Assembly: GCA_963724705.1 (NCBI GenBank)
Contig: CAVRVS010000004.1
Coordinates: forward strand, 868,001 to 932,000
DNA: 64,000 bases
From: DASQPR01 sp963724705
GTDB taxonomy: Bacteria > Actinomycetota > Actinomycetes > Mycobacteriales > Micromonosporaceae
Reading direction: 5' to 3'
Position numbers and translations under genes: made by a program. Shown piece by piece: positions 8,491 to 16,692 of the stretch; the stretch's first letter is position 1, and every line of letters starts with the position of its first letter. A model generated the notes under the pieces. The model saw only the letters and a list, made by a program, of their open reading frames with translations. It was not told where the DNA came from and did not search any database.

Positions 8491-9963
8491 ATGACCAGCC
8501 ATGCCGGAACGCGTGCGATCGACCTGGCGGGAGTCCGTCTCGGCGTCGTCCGCGGCATCAGCTATGGCCTGTTCGCCCGGCCGGATGCGTTCGTACCGCA
8601 GGCGCGTGACCTCGGCGCCGGTCTGGTCCGCGCCTATGTCTACTGGTCCCAGGTCGAACCGAAGCCGGGCCATTACGTCTGGGACACCGTCGACGCGTTG
8701 TTGAGCCAGCTGGACGGGGACGACGAGGTTTGGATCACCGTGTGCTCGAGCTCGACCTGGGCTACTCGGCAGTCGACGAACTTCCTGCCACCATCGCCGG
8801 CGAACGACCTCGGCGCCTACGCCGAGTTCGTCCGGCGCCTGGTCAGCCACTGCGGCGGCAAGGTGCAGTATTGGCAGTGCGACAACGAGCCGAGCAACGC
8901 CGGACTGCTGTGGGCCGGCACGGCACCGGAGTATGTCGCGCAGCTCAAAGCCATGCACGCCGCGGTCCGGGCCGTCGACCCGGCCGCGCTCGTCGTGCTC
9001 GGCGGTTGCGGGTACGACGTGTTCAGCGGCGCACCGGACAGCCCGCCACGCCAGTTCTTCGACCACCTCGTCGACGCCGGACGAGACGCATTCGATCTCT
9101 TCAGCGTCCACCTGTATGGCGAGCCCGCGCGCATCCCTGACTACGTCGAGACGGCCCGGCAGATGATGCGGGGGTACGGCTACGACAAGCCGATCGTCGC
9201 CGGCGAGCATGCCGGACCGGTGCTGTTCGAATTCCCGGAGCTCGATGACGTGATCGGTCAGATCTTCGCGGCTGCGTTTGCCGAGCCGCCGCCGACGCAG
9301 AGCACGGAGGAGCTATCGGCCCTAGCCGGTCAGGACACCCCCGAAAGACGTGCCATGACGGCGTTGTACGCGAAGATGCCGGAGCTGCCGCCGCGCCTGC
9401 AGATGTTCATGGACGGCTGCCCGCCGGAGCTCGAGGCCAAGCGGCACCGGATCAACTGCCGCCAGCTCGTGGCCCGGACCGTGCTCGCGATCGCCTGCGG
9501 CATCCGGCGTCTGGCCTACTGGAACCTCGCGCCGGAAATCGCGGGCTGGCACGATCCGTACCAGATGATGCATTTGCTCTTCGGCAAACTTCCGTTGATG
9601 GACTACGACGGGACCGATCTCGATCGCCGTCGTCCCGCGGCGGACACGTTCGCTCGGCTGGCCGATCGGCTCGCCGGCGTGACCGACGCACGACGCATCA
9701 CCGTGGCCGATTCGCCGTCAGTCTTCGCGTTCGAGGTTGATCGGTCTGATGCACCGCCGCTTGTTGTCGCATGGGACCAGCGCGACTGGTTCGACGGCGA
9801 GGATCAGCCGCCGGTGAGCCTGCGGCTGCCATGGCCAACGGAATCGGCGTGCGTGACGGACGCGTTCGGCCAGCAGCACGCGGTTGATGTCGGCGGTGGT
9901 CAGCTGCGGGTCGCGGTATCGGACACGCCGATCTTCATCGAGCGCGTCGGCGACACCGCGTAG
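8491..9963 (+). CDS. Clan A glycoside hydrolase (GH39/GH5-like)
   Basis: 490 residues forming a (beta/alpha)8-barrel hydrolase. The acid/base glutamate is E133 in CDNEPSN, and the nucleophile is probably E239 in IVAGEHAG; an aromatic and histidine strand, FSVHLYG, lies between. A short beta-rich C-terminal part (about 400-490) follows. There is no signal peptide, so a cytoplasmic oligosaccharide or glycoside is the likely substrate. The start at 8491 is fixed by CGGAGGAG seven bases upstream; an earlier ATG at 8464 lies within the promoter. The divergent TetR regulator probably controls it. Substrate specificity cannot be given. Confidence 0.8.
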   Translation: MTSHAGTRAIDLAGVRLGVVRGISYGLFARPDAFVPQARDLGAGLVRAYVYWSQVEPKPGHYVWDTVDALLSQLDGDDEVWITVCSSSTWATRQSTNFLPPSPANDLGAYAEFVRRLVSHCGGKVQYWQCDNEPSNAGLLWAGTAPEYVAQLKAMHAAVRAVDPAALVVLGGCGYDVFSGAPDSPPRQFFDHLVDAGRDAFDLFSVHLYGEPARIPDYVETARQMMRGYGYDKPIVAGEHAGPVLFEFPELDDVIGQIFAAAFAEPPPTQSTEELSALAGQDTPERRAMTALYAKMPELPPRLQMFMDGCPPELEAKRHRINCRQLVARTVLAIACGIRRLAYWNLAPEIAGWHDPYQMMHLLFGKLPLMDYDGTDLDRRRPAADTFARLADRLAGVTDARRITVADSPSVFAFEVDRSDAPPLVVAWDQRDWFDGEDQPPVSLRLPWPTESACVTDAFGQQHAVDVGGGQLRVAVSDTPIFIERVGDTA

Positions 9964-10373
9964 CGGCGTTACCGGTCGGTCGCTCGCGTTGTCGGTCGGG
10001 CGCTAGCGGTCGCGCCGGCGGCGCGGTTGTCGCTTTCGACCCCACCGCGACCGGCTGCTCGATGTCGGGACGCGCATCGGAGCCGTGGTCACACGCGCGC
10101 TGCAACGTGGATATGGCGCAGTGGCGACTTATCCCTCGACGGCCATAGTGACGCGGCCGCACGCCGAGCATCCGGAATCGACGCACCGGTGATGCAGACG
10201 GCATCGCTCGACTTCGAGGTTGGCTGCTTCGACGTCGGGACCGCCGGGCTCGGGACTCGACCGGTCCACCGGGCGCATGGTTCTCCAAAAGTTTTTCGAA
10301 ATCAGATCGCTTCGTCCACATTGGACAAGTCGAGGCCGGCCGCCCTGATTCTGTCGTACATGCGTGTGAAGAT
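9964..10373. other. Gene-free stretch upstream of the HNH gene
   Basis: No open frame here has convincing coding character. The only structure I note is a short inverted repeat GTCCA-cat-TGGAC at 10314-10326, about 50 bases before the HNH start, next to the most AT-rich patch of the interval (10280-10310). It may hold the HNH promoter and an operator. Confidence 0.4.
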
Positions 10374-11642
10374 GTGGTCGTGGATGGGCCGGACGAGCTG
10401 CTACAGGCGGCGATCTCGGCTGTTGCGGCATTCGCGGCTCGCCCGACGTATGCGCTGTCCAACGACGACCTGCGGTCCTCGCTCGGGCGGCTGCAACGCA
10501 TCGCCACGCTCGTTGCCGGTGCGGCCGCCACACTCGCCCACGAGGCCGCCGGACGGGACCTGCCGCGCGAGGACGGTGCCGCATCGGCGGTGGCGTGGCT
10601 GCGCGACATTCTGCGCATCTCACCGGCCGACGCGAGCCGCATGATCACACTCGGGCAGCTCATCGACCAGCGGCCGGCACTCGCCGACGCGGTCGAGACG
10701 GGCGCGGTCAACCCGTCGCAGGCGTTGGCGATCGGCCACGTCCTCGACGACGTCCCACCCGACGACCCAGCCATCCTCGACAAAGTCGAGGCGATCCTCA
10801 TCGACCACGCCACCCAATTCGAACCAGCGATCCTGCGCCGGCTCGGTGAACGGGTGCTCGCCCACGTCAACCCAGACCTCGCCGACACCCGGCTACGCGA
10901 CCGGCTCGACCGCGAAGAACGACTGGCCCACCAACGCCGGGGTTTGTCGCTCTCACCGGATGGAATCGGTGGCACCCGGATCAGCGGCATCCTCGACACC
11001 GAGGGCGCCGCCATCATCGCCGCCGCCATCGAACCACTGACCCGGCCGGTCCGCGACGACACCGGCCCCGACCCACGCAGCGCACCCGCCCGCCGCGCCG
11101 ACGCCCTGGTTGAGGTCTGCCGCATCGCCCTGGCCTCCGGTGGCCTCCCGGACACCGGCGGACAGCCGCCGCAGCTCAACGTCACCGTCGACTTCGACGC
11201 CCTCACCCGGGAAGTCGCCGTCGGCCAACTCGACACCGGTGCCCTGCTCTCGCCGTCGGTCACGCGTCGCCTGGCCTGCGAGGCGCAGATCCTGCCCGTC
11301 ATATTGGACGGAGCAAGCGTACCGATCGACCTCGGCCGCACCCGGCGACCGTTCACCGGCGCCGCACGGGCAGCCGTCGTGCTACGCGACGGTGGCTGTG
11401 CGTTCCCCGGCTGTGATCGGCCCAGCCGCTGGTGCCACATCCACCACATCCAATTCTGGGCCCGGGGCGGCCGCACCGACCGTGACAACGGTGTTGCCCT
11501 GTGCGGTCACCACCACCGGCTCATCCACCAAAACGAGTGGACGATCCGAATGGGCGCCGACCATCGACCCGACTTCATCCCACCCGCACACATCGACCCC
11601 CAACGCCGCCCCCGCCGCAACCCCTATCACCCCCGACCCTGA
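10374..11642 (+). CDS. DUF222 domain protein with C-terminal HNH nuclease motif (13E12 type)
   Basis: 422 residues. The first 300 form the helical DUF222 domain known from the 13E12 repeat proteins of mycobacteria and other actinobacteria. The C-terminus carries a zinc-type HNH motif: CAFPGC near residue 344, then HIHHI, then N and CGHHHRLIH. These families are repeated in actinobacterial genomes, and their role is not established; a nuclease acting on DNA is the usual inference. The GTG at 10374 is the best start I can see, but upstream in-frame codons stay open and no strong ribosome-binding site decides. The 3' end overlaps the convergent acyltransferase gene by 68 bases. Confidence 0.85.
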   Translation: MVVDGPDELLQAAISAVAAFAARPTYALSNDDLRSSLGRLQRIATLVAGAAATLAHEAAGRDLPREDGAASAVAWLRDILRISPADASRMITLGQLIDQRPALADAVETGAVNPSQALAIGHVLDDVPPDDPAILDKVEAILIDHATQFEPAILRRLGERVLAHVNPDLADTRLRDRLDREERLAHQRRGLSLSPDGIGGTRISGILDTEGAAIIAAAIEPLTRPVRDDTGPDPRSAPARRADALVEVCRIALASGGLPDTGGQPPQLNVTVDFDALTREVAVGQLDTGALLSPSVTRRLACEAQILPVILDGASVPIDLGRTRRPFTGAARAAVVLRDGGCAFPGCDRPSRWCHIHHIQFWARGGRTDRDNGVALCGHHHRLIHQNEWTIRMGADHRPDFIPPAHIDPQRRPRRNPYHPRP

Positions 11643-13335
11643 CAATCGGCAGTCTGCACAACCTGACATCGTCACGGCGGCGAACGCGGCACCGCCGAAC
11701 GCGGCACCACACTGCGGCTAACGGCCCCGGGTGAGGGCAGCGTCCGGCGGCAGCCGGGATCTGCGGCTCCGGATGATCCGGTTGCCGTACGGAAGGATGT
11801 TTCCGGTTCCAGGAGTCCGCCGCAGCGCTCCGGAGAGCGTGCCACCCACGATGTCGCTGGAATGGGATCTCGAACACCGCGGCGAACAGCCGGGCGAACG
11901 TGACCGTGAGCGGGATGAGGATGGCCGCGAGGACGAGGAACGACGGTACGCCCGGGGGGACGCGGCCGGCGACGACGCCGTACGACACGGCGATCACGAT
12001 CGGGGCGTGCGTGAGGTAGAGGCTGTAGGAGAACGATCCCAGGCTGCGTAGCGGGCGGGTGTCCAAAGCCCGTACCAGCGGTCGGGGTCGATCCGTGACC
12101 ACCGCGGCGAGCAGGCACCCGATGGCCGGTCCCCACGCGAGGTCGACCCAGAAGAGGTTGTCGATCGTCCAGACCGAGCCTTTCCAGGCGATGAGCGCGA
12201 CGACCGGCGCGGCTGCGTACAGCGCCAACCAATGCCACGGCCAGGATCTGCGTCGCTCGCTCGCGCCGACGACACCGGCGGCCATGACACCGATGGCGAA
12301 CAGTACGGCGAGGTCGGGCGTGAAGCGGATGATCGCGGTGTTCATGATGGCCACGTGTGGTGCGAGCACGCCGACAGTGACCACGATCGCGGCGACCATC
12401 GCCACCATGGCCATCGCGCTGATCCGCCGGACGAGGAGCAGCAGCAACGGAAGCACGATGTACAGCTGGGCCTCGATCGCGATCGACCAGAATGCGCGGT
12501 TGGGGATCGGCGCGTCGACCCCGTCCTGGATCAGGAGTCCGTAGACCACGACCGACTTCCCGTTGGGCACTGCCCACCCCGGCTGCGCCAGCACGAACCA
12601 GGTCATCAGGAGACTGAAAACGAGTGCCGACCAGTACGGCGGAAGGATGCGCCACGCGCGTCGATAGGCGAACCGGGACGTCGAGCCGAGTCGCCAGCCG
12701 GATCGCACCGGCGACACGGTGAGTGAGAAGCCGGACAGCACGATGAACACGACGACGGCGAAGCGACCGTAGATGAACCAGGCGGCCCAGAACGGCGCGT
12801 GATCCACCGGGTAGCCGGGAAATGCGCGCAGGAATACGTGATTCAGGACCACGAACAACGCGGCCAGGCCGCGGATGCCGTCCAGGCCCACCAGCCGCGC
12901 CCGTCCGGTGGCCGCCGGGGAGGCGGTGTTGGTCGGCTGTCGGGCGCGGGCCAGCGCTGTCTTGGTAGCGCTGGGCGGCGTTGTCATCGCGCGGGCGGCC
13001 GAATTGTCGGTCGCGATGGGATGCGTTGCGCTGCCGAGGTGTGCGGCGGCGCGATTGAGGCCGATCGTGGGGTGTGCGGCGCTGGAAACCTGCGCCGTGG
13101 CGGTGCGTGCGGTGCCGGAATCGAGCGCCGTGGCGGTGCGCGGTGTGCCGGAATCGCGCGGGGCGGTGGAAACGGGCGCCGTGGCGGTGCGCAACGCGCC
13201 GGAATCGAGCTCGGTCGTGTGGCGTACGGCGCCGGTGTCGATCACCGTAGCGGATGAAAAGTGCGCTGACGGACGGCGTCGCGGTTGCGGGCCTCCGGTC
13301 GACGGGCGTCCCGCGAGGTTGTCCTCGCTGATCAT
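11575..13335 (-). CDS. OafA/YrhL-type membrane acyltransferase (acyltransferase 3)
   Basis: 586 residues. The catalytic membrane domain starts near residue 145 (LDGIRGLAALFVVLNH, with the family histidine) and has about ten membrane segments, including the FSIAIEAQLY motif. This family O-acylates sugars of the cell surface or of secondary metabolites. The first 140 residues are a low-complexity Ser/Thr/Ala tail with an 11-residue unit repeated three times (DNA at 13094-13210). The last 70 residues are Arg/Gly/Cys-rich and overlap the HNH gene in antisense, so the true C-terminus may be shorter if a frame break exists. ATG at 13335 is preceded by AGAAGG. Confidence 0.82.
   Translation of the reverse strand: MISEDNLAGRPSTGGPQPRRRPSAHFSSATVIDTGAVRHTTELDSGALRTATAPVSTAPRDSGTPRTATALDSGTARTATAQVSSAAHPTIGLNRAAAHLGSATHPIATDNSAARAMTTPPSATKTALARARQPTNTASPAATGRARLVGLDGIRGLAALFVVLNHVFLRAFPGYPVDHAPFWAAWFIYGRFAVVVFIVLSGFSLTVSPVRSGWRLGSTSRFAYRRAWRILPPYWSALVFSLLMTWFVLAQPGWAVPNGKSVVVYGLLIQDGVDAPIPNRAFWSIAIEAQLYIVLPLLLLLVRRISAMAMVAMVAAIVVTVGVLAPHVAIMNTAIIRFTPDLAVLFAIGVMAAGVVGASERRRSWPWHWLALYAAAPVVALIAWKGSVWTIDNLFWVDLAWGPAIGCLLAAVVTDRPRPLVRALDTRPLRSLGSFSYSLYLTHAPIVIAVSYGVVAGRVPPGVPSFLVLAAILIPLTVTFARLFAAVFEIPFQRHRGWHALRSAAADSWNRKHPSVRQPDHPEPQIPAAAGRCPHPGPLAAVWCRVRRCRVRRRDDVRLCRLPIVRVGGDRGCGGGGVGGRCVRVG
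13094..13210. repeat. 33-bp in-frame repeat in the acyltransferase N-terminus
   Basis: Three near-identical 33-base units lie at 13094-13126, 13127-13159 and 13178-13210, the last after an 18-base spacer. All are multiples of three, so the protein gains an 11-residue Ser/Thr/Ala-rich unit each time and the frame is kept. Confidence 0.85.
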
Positions 13336-13525
13336 GGCTGAGCCTTCTCGTCGTCGCAGTGCCAGTCCGGCCACTCGCGCGTGCGTTTCGTGCGGGCCGA
13401 GCGGATGCCTCTCCCAACGTCGCGGGCAGTCCGGCCACCAGGGCACGGTGGCCCCTACCCATCACGACGCGAGGGCCGGCCGAACAGTTCGAGGTGATCA
13501 CGGACCGCGTCAGATCGTAGGGTAT

Positions 13526-13559
13526 TTAGCTTGACAGCTAATTAGCTCTGCGGTGAAAT
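13526..13559 (+). promoter_or_regulatory. ArsR-gene promoter with overlapping operator; leaderless start
   Basis: TTGACA (13531-13536) and TGAAAT (13554-13559) are 17 bases apart; transcription should start at the A of the ATG at 13566, and no ribosome-binding site is present. Inverted repeats TTAGCT-tgac-AGCTAA and the perfect palindrome AGCTAATTAGCT (13536-13547) fill the -35 and spacer. This is where an ArsR repressor would bind to control its own operon. Confidence 0.65.
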
Positions 13560-13565
13560 AGGGCT

Positions 13566-14069
13566 ATGCCGCTCACCGATGCTCAGCTCGACGCCGCGTT
13601 CATGGCGCTGGCCGATCCGACCCGGCGTGCGATCGTCGCCCGGCTGACGCGCGGCGACGCCACGGTGACCGAGCTGGCCGAGCCGTCCGGGCTCACGCTG
13701 CCCGGGTTCTCCAAGCACCTCAAAGTGCTGGAGCGGTCGGGTCTCATCTCGCGCAGTCGGCGGGCTCAGTTCCGGCCGTGCCATCTCGAGTGGGCGGCGC
13801 TCGACGAGGCGGTCGGTTGGATCGAGGCGAACCGGCGGCTGTGGTCACAGCGTTTCGACAAACTCGACTCGCACTTGCGCGAGGTCCAGCGTTCCAGCCC
13901 GGCGCCGGCCGATGCCGCGCGGGCCAATCCCGCGCGGGCCGAACGAGCGCCGGCCGAACGAGCGTCGGCCGAACGAGCGCCGGCCGAACGAGCGCCGGCC
14001 GAACGAGCGCCGGCCGAACGAGCGCCGGCCGAACGAGCGCCGGCGGCAGAAAGGGCGAGCGATGACTGA
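13566..14069 (+). CDS. ArsR-family winged-helix regulator with a repeat tail
   Basis: 167 residues. Residues 1-105 are a typical ArsR winged helix (LADPTRRAIVARL, then SGLTLPGFSKHLKVLERSGL). No cysteine metal-site motif is present, so this is the metal-independent kind usually paired with SRPBCC proteins. From residue 118 the protein runs into copies of the unit AERAP encoded by seven 15-base tandem repeats. The stop overlaps the start of the SRPBCC gene by 8 bases, making a translationally coupled operon with it and the hydrolase. Probable leaderless mRNA and autoregulation are described under the promoter entry. Confidence 0.9.
   Translation: MPLTDAQLDAAFMALADPTRRAIVARLTRGDATVTELAEPSGLTLPGFSKHLKVLERSGLISRSRRAQFRPCHLEWAALDEAVGWIEANRRLWSQRFDKLDSHLREVQRSSPAPADAARANPARAERAPAERASAERAPAERAPAERAPAERAPAERAPAAERASDD
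13936..14040. repeat. Seven 15-bp tandem repeats in the ArsR tail
   Basis: The unit CGGCCGAACGAGCGC is repeated seven times in a row with only single-base differences in the first and third copies. Since 15 is a multiple of three, copy-number changes would add or remove five residues without breaking the ArsR frame. The array ends 21 bases before the SRPBCC start codon. Confidence 0.95.
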
Positions 14070-14511
14070 CGTGAACCAACTCACCTACACGCGTGTCTTC
14101 GACGCACCACGCGAACTCGTGTTCCGCTGCCTCACCGAACCCGAGCATCTGACGCACTTCTGGGGACCGGCCGGTGTCTCGACACCGCAAGCCACCATCA
14201 CGATCGACCCCCGACCGGGCGGGGTGTTCGAGACCGTGATGGTCAATGACACCGATGGCAGCCGGTATCCGACGCGGGCCGTCTTCACCGAGGTCGTGAC
14301 GCCGTCGCGACTGGTGTGGCGCGAGACCGGCACCGGCGTGGTGACGACGTCGACGCTCATTGACCTCGGCGATGGCCGCACTGAGGTGCGCATCCATCAG
14401 GCCAACGTTCCCGAGGCGTTCCGGGCGCCGGAGGCGCAGGCAGGCTTCCGCACGTCCCTCGACAAGTTCGCCGCGTATCTTGCGCGGCTCACCGATGGGA
14501 GTTCGACATGA
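14062..14511 (+). CDS. SRPBCC (AHSA1-type START-like) protein
   Basis: 149 residues, normal for the AHSA1/CalC branch of the START superfamily. It begins with TRVFDAPRELVFRCLTEPE, the usual opening strand and helix, and has the FWGP motif and a C-terminal long helix. These proteins bind small hydrophobic ligands; the ArsR/SRPBCC pair is common in actinobacteria, with unknown ligand. The ATG at 14062 overlaps the ArsR stop and follows a GAAAGGG element; longer in-frame starts would translate the repeat array. The 3' end overlaps the hydrolase start by ATGA. Confidence 0.88.
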   Translation: MTDVNQLTYTRVFDAPRELVFRCLTEPEHLTHFWGPAGVSTPQATITIDPRPGGVFETVMVNDTDGSRYPTRAVFTEVVTPSRLVWRETGTGVVTTSTLIDLGDGRTEVRIHQANVPEAFRAPEAQAGFRTSLDKFAAYLARLTDGSST

Positions 14512-15302
14512 CAGCAGTGGAATCGGCCGATGGCACGACAATCGCCTATGACCGCAGTGGTGATGGGCCACCGCTGATCGTTGTGGACGGCGCGCTGACC
14601 ACGCGGTGGTCGGGGTCCAAGCCGCGCCTCGCGCAATTGCTCGCCACAACCTTCAGCGTGTACGTGTACGACCGACGTGGCCGCGGCGACAGCGGTGACA
14701 CTCTTCCGTACGCGTTGGAGCGCGAAATCGATGACCTCGCGGCGATCATCGCGGTCGCCGGTGCCCCGGTCCGCCTTTACGGGCACTCTTCCGGTGCTTG
14801 CCTGGCCCTCGAAGCCACCGCGATGCTGGGCAACAAGGTCGGCGGACTCGCTCTTTACGAAGCGCCGTACAACGACGATCCGGCCGCACAGCCCCGGTGG
14901 CAGGGATACCTGGCCGCACTGACCAATGCGCTGGCGAACGGCCGGCGGGGTGACGCGGTCGCGGCGTTCATGGCCTGCGTCGGCATGCCCGCCGAGCAGA
15001 TCGAGGGGATGCGGCAATCCCCGTTCTGGCCGGTCGCGGAGTCGATCGCACCCACGCTCGCGTACGACCACATGGGAGCGATGTACGGCGACGGTACGGT
15101 CCCGGTCGACCGGATCGCCGGCATCGAAACGCCAACCCTTGTCGTGTACGGCGAAGCAAGTCTGCCGTTCATGGCCGATACGGCGCGAACCCTGGCGAAG
15201 ACGATGCCGTCGGCGACGCTACGTGGCCTCGAAGGCCAGACCCACGACGTCGATCCGGCCGCGCTGGCGCCCGTACTCGTCGAGTTCTTCAGCCGCGAGT
15301 AG
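14508..15302 (+). CDS. Alpha/beta-fold hydrolase
   Basis: 264 residues, the usual single-domain length. The nucleophile is S94 in GHSSG and the histidine is H246 in GQTHD; the acid is not obvious, with a glutamate (VVYGEAS) where an aspartate is often found. An oxyanion loop lies near VVDGAL. It is the third gene of the ArsR operon, coupled by an ATGA overlap. It ends 15 bases from the convergent ribA stop. The substrate is unknown; an ester or lactone hydrolase is likely from the fold. Confidence 0.85.
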   Translation: MTAVESADGTTIAYDRSGDGPPLIVVDGALTTRWSGSKPRLAQLLATTFSVYVYDRRGRGDSGDTLPYALEREIDDLAAIIAVAGAPVRLYGHSSGACLALEATAMLGNKVGGLALYEAPYNDDPAAQPRWQGYLAALTNALANGRRGDAVAAFMACVGMPAEQIEGMRQSPFWPVAESIAPTLAYDHMGAMYGDGTVPVDRIAGIETPTLVVYGEASLPFMADTARTLAKTMPSATLRGLEGQTHDVDPAALAPVLVEFFSRE

Positions 15303-15317
15303 CTCCCCGGCTGCGCG

Positions 15318-15983
15318 TCAGGCCGAAGGTTCGCCGACGAGCGGCAGGTCGATCGTGTGAGCGCCACGCTTGGCCTTGGTGGCCAGATAGCTGGCGTTCG
15401 CCGGCGACAGGTGCACATGTGTCGGGAGTGTCTCGGTCACGGTCACGCCGAGCCGAGACAGCTGCGCCGCCTTGTCCGGGTTGTTGCTCAGCAGCGTGAC
15501 TCGGGTCAGTCCCAATGCCCGCAGCATCTGCGCTGCCACGGTGTAGTCGCGCTCGTCTTCGCCGTGGCCGAGCGCGAGATTGGCCTCGTACGTGTCGAGG
15601 CCGGCATCCTGCAGCGCATACGCGTCGAGTTTCGCGTAGAGCCCGATGCCCCGGCCTTCCTGTCGGAGATACAGCAGGAAGCCGCCGGCATCGGCGATGC
15701 GTTCGACCGCTTCGCGCATCTGCGGACCGCAATCGCATCGTTGGCTGCCGAATACGTCACCGGTGAGGCATTCGCTGTGCGGCCGCACCAGCGGTACCGA
15801 CGTCGGAGGCTCGATTGCCGGCAACGGAGCGGTGCAGTTGCCCAACCCGAGCGCGAGATGCTCGCGGTCGTCCACGAGGCCGTCGAACGTGAAGACCCGT
15901 GCCGTCGTGGTGAACCCGTCGAGGAAACGCATCGGCACCAACACCTGCGTACGGATGGTCGCCACGGGAAGTGTTCCCGGCAC
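15318..15983 (-). CDS. ribA: GTP cyclohydrolase II
   Basis: 221 residues. It opens GTP to 2,5-diamino-6-ribosylamino-pyrimidinone phosphate, formate and pyrophosphate. Zinc ligands C72, C83 and C85 lie in ECLTGDVFGSQRCDCG; the nucleotide-binding RQEGRGIGL follows. The tyrosine matching E. coli Y105 is kept (Y122 in DAYALQD); as I recall, a Streptomyces paralogue that stops at the formyl intermediate has methionine there, so this one should complete the reaction. The GTG start at 15983 follows AGGAGG at 15994-15989. It lies last in a seven-gene operon, not with riboflavin genes ribE/ribH, so it probably feeds a special pathway. Confidence 0.9.
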   Translation of the reverse strand: MPGTLPVATIRTQVLVPMRFLDGFTTTARVFTFDGLVDDREHLALGLGNCTAPLPAIEPPTSVPLVRPHSECLTGDVFGSQRCDCGPQMREAVERIADAGGFLLYLRQEGRGIGLYAKLDAYALQDAGLDTYEANLALGHGEDERDYTVAAQMLRALGLTRVTLLSNNPDKAAQLSRLGVTVTETLPTHVHLSPANASYLATKAKRGAHTIDLPLVGEPSA

Positions 15984-15999
15984 TCTTACCTCCTGGACT

Positions 16000-16692
16000 T
16001 CAGCCCGCACAGAACCGGGACGAGAGGGCGTAACGCAGGAGCACCACGTCACCGATCTGGCGAACCTCGGCGAGCGTTGCCCTCCGGTCCGCGTTCCAGG
16101 GAAAGCGGCCGTCGCTGACGAATCGTGGCGCTCGTGAGTCGCCGACGAAGAACGGGGCGACCACGAGGTGCAACTCGTCGGCGAGGTCCGCGGTCAGGAA
16201 CTGCGTGTGCACCGTCCCACCGCCTTCGACCATCAACTTCTGCACGCCGCGGTCGAAAAGATCTTCACTGATGCGGCACATGTCCACCGGCTCGCCCCCG
16301 TCGACCACGGTCGCGACGCCACCGAGCCGGTCGCAGGCCTCGGGCACCACATCGCTCGCGCAGTAGACGAGCTTCTCGGTGTCGCCGGTTGCGAAGAAGT
16401 TGGCGCTCGCGTCCAGCCGCGCACGCCGGGTCACCGTCACCTTGATCGGTGACGGTGGGAGACCTCGCGCGACGCGGGCTTCCTGGCGGGCCTGGGAACG
16501 CACCAGCAGCCGGGGATTGTCGTTGCGAACTGTGGCCGCACCGACCAGGATCGCGTCGCAGTCCGCGCGGACCGCGTCGACACGATCGAAGTCGGCGTCG
16601 TTCGACAGCGCCAGCCGTTTTGTCGTCGCACTGTCGAGGTAGCCGTCGATCGACATACCGCAGCTCAACAACGTGTACGGACGGTCACCCAC
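16000..16692 (-). CDS. RibD C-terminal-type pyrimidine reductase (dihydrofolate reductase fold)
   Basis: 230 residues, only the reductase half of RibD; there is no deaminase domain. Conserved elements are CGMSIDGYL at the start, DAILVGAATVRNDNPRL, and the NADPH-loop region MVEGGGTVHTQFL. Enzymes of this kind reduce the ribose of the aminopyrimidine made by GTP cyclohydrolase II to a ribityl chain. Without a deaminase the diamino form would be reduced first, as in archaea and fungi. GTG start, overlapping the flippase stop by 8 bases; 16 bases before ribA. Together they should make a ribitylated diaminopyrimidine or a close relative. Confidence 0.85.
   Translation of the reverse strand: MGDRPYTLLSCGMSIDGYLDSATTKRLALSNDADFDRVDAVRADCDAILVGAATVRNDNPRLLVRSQARQEARVARGLPPSPIKVTVTRRARLDASANFFATGDTEKLVYCASDVVPEACDRLGGVATVVDGGEPVDMCRISEDLFDRGVQKLMVEGGGTVHTQFLTADLADELHLVVAPFFVGDSRAPRFVSDGRFPWNADRRATLAEVRQIGDVVLLRYALSSRFCAG

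Noticed and set aside
6624..8609. Long plus-strand frame across the S9 peptidase and TetR genes
   Set aside because: It runs over two well-supported minus-strand genes and their intergenic region, with no motif of its own.
10374..11642. Homing endonuclease or mobile element
   Set aside because: DUF222 is fused to the HNH motif as in the widespread 13E12 family; no intron, intein or transposase features flank it.
13936..14040. Possible CRISPR array
   Set aside because: The repeats are directly adjacent 15-base units with no spacers and are in frame within ArsR.
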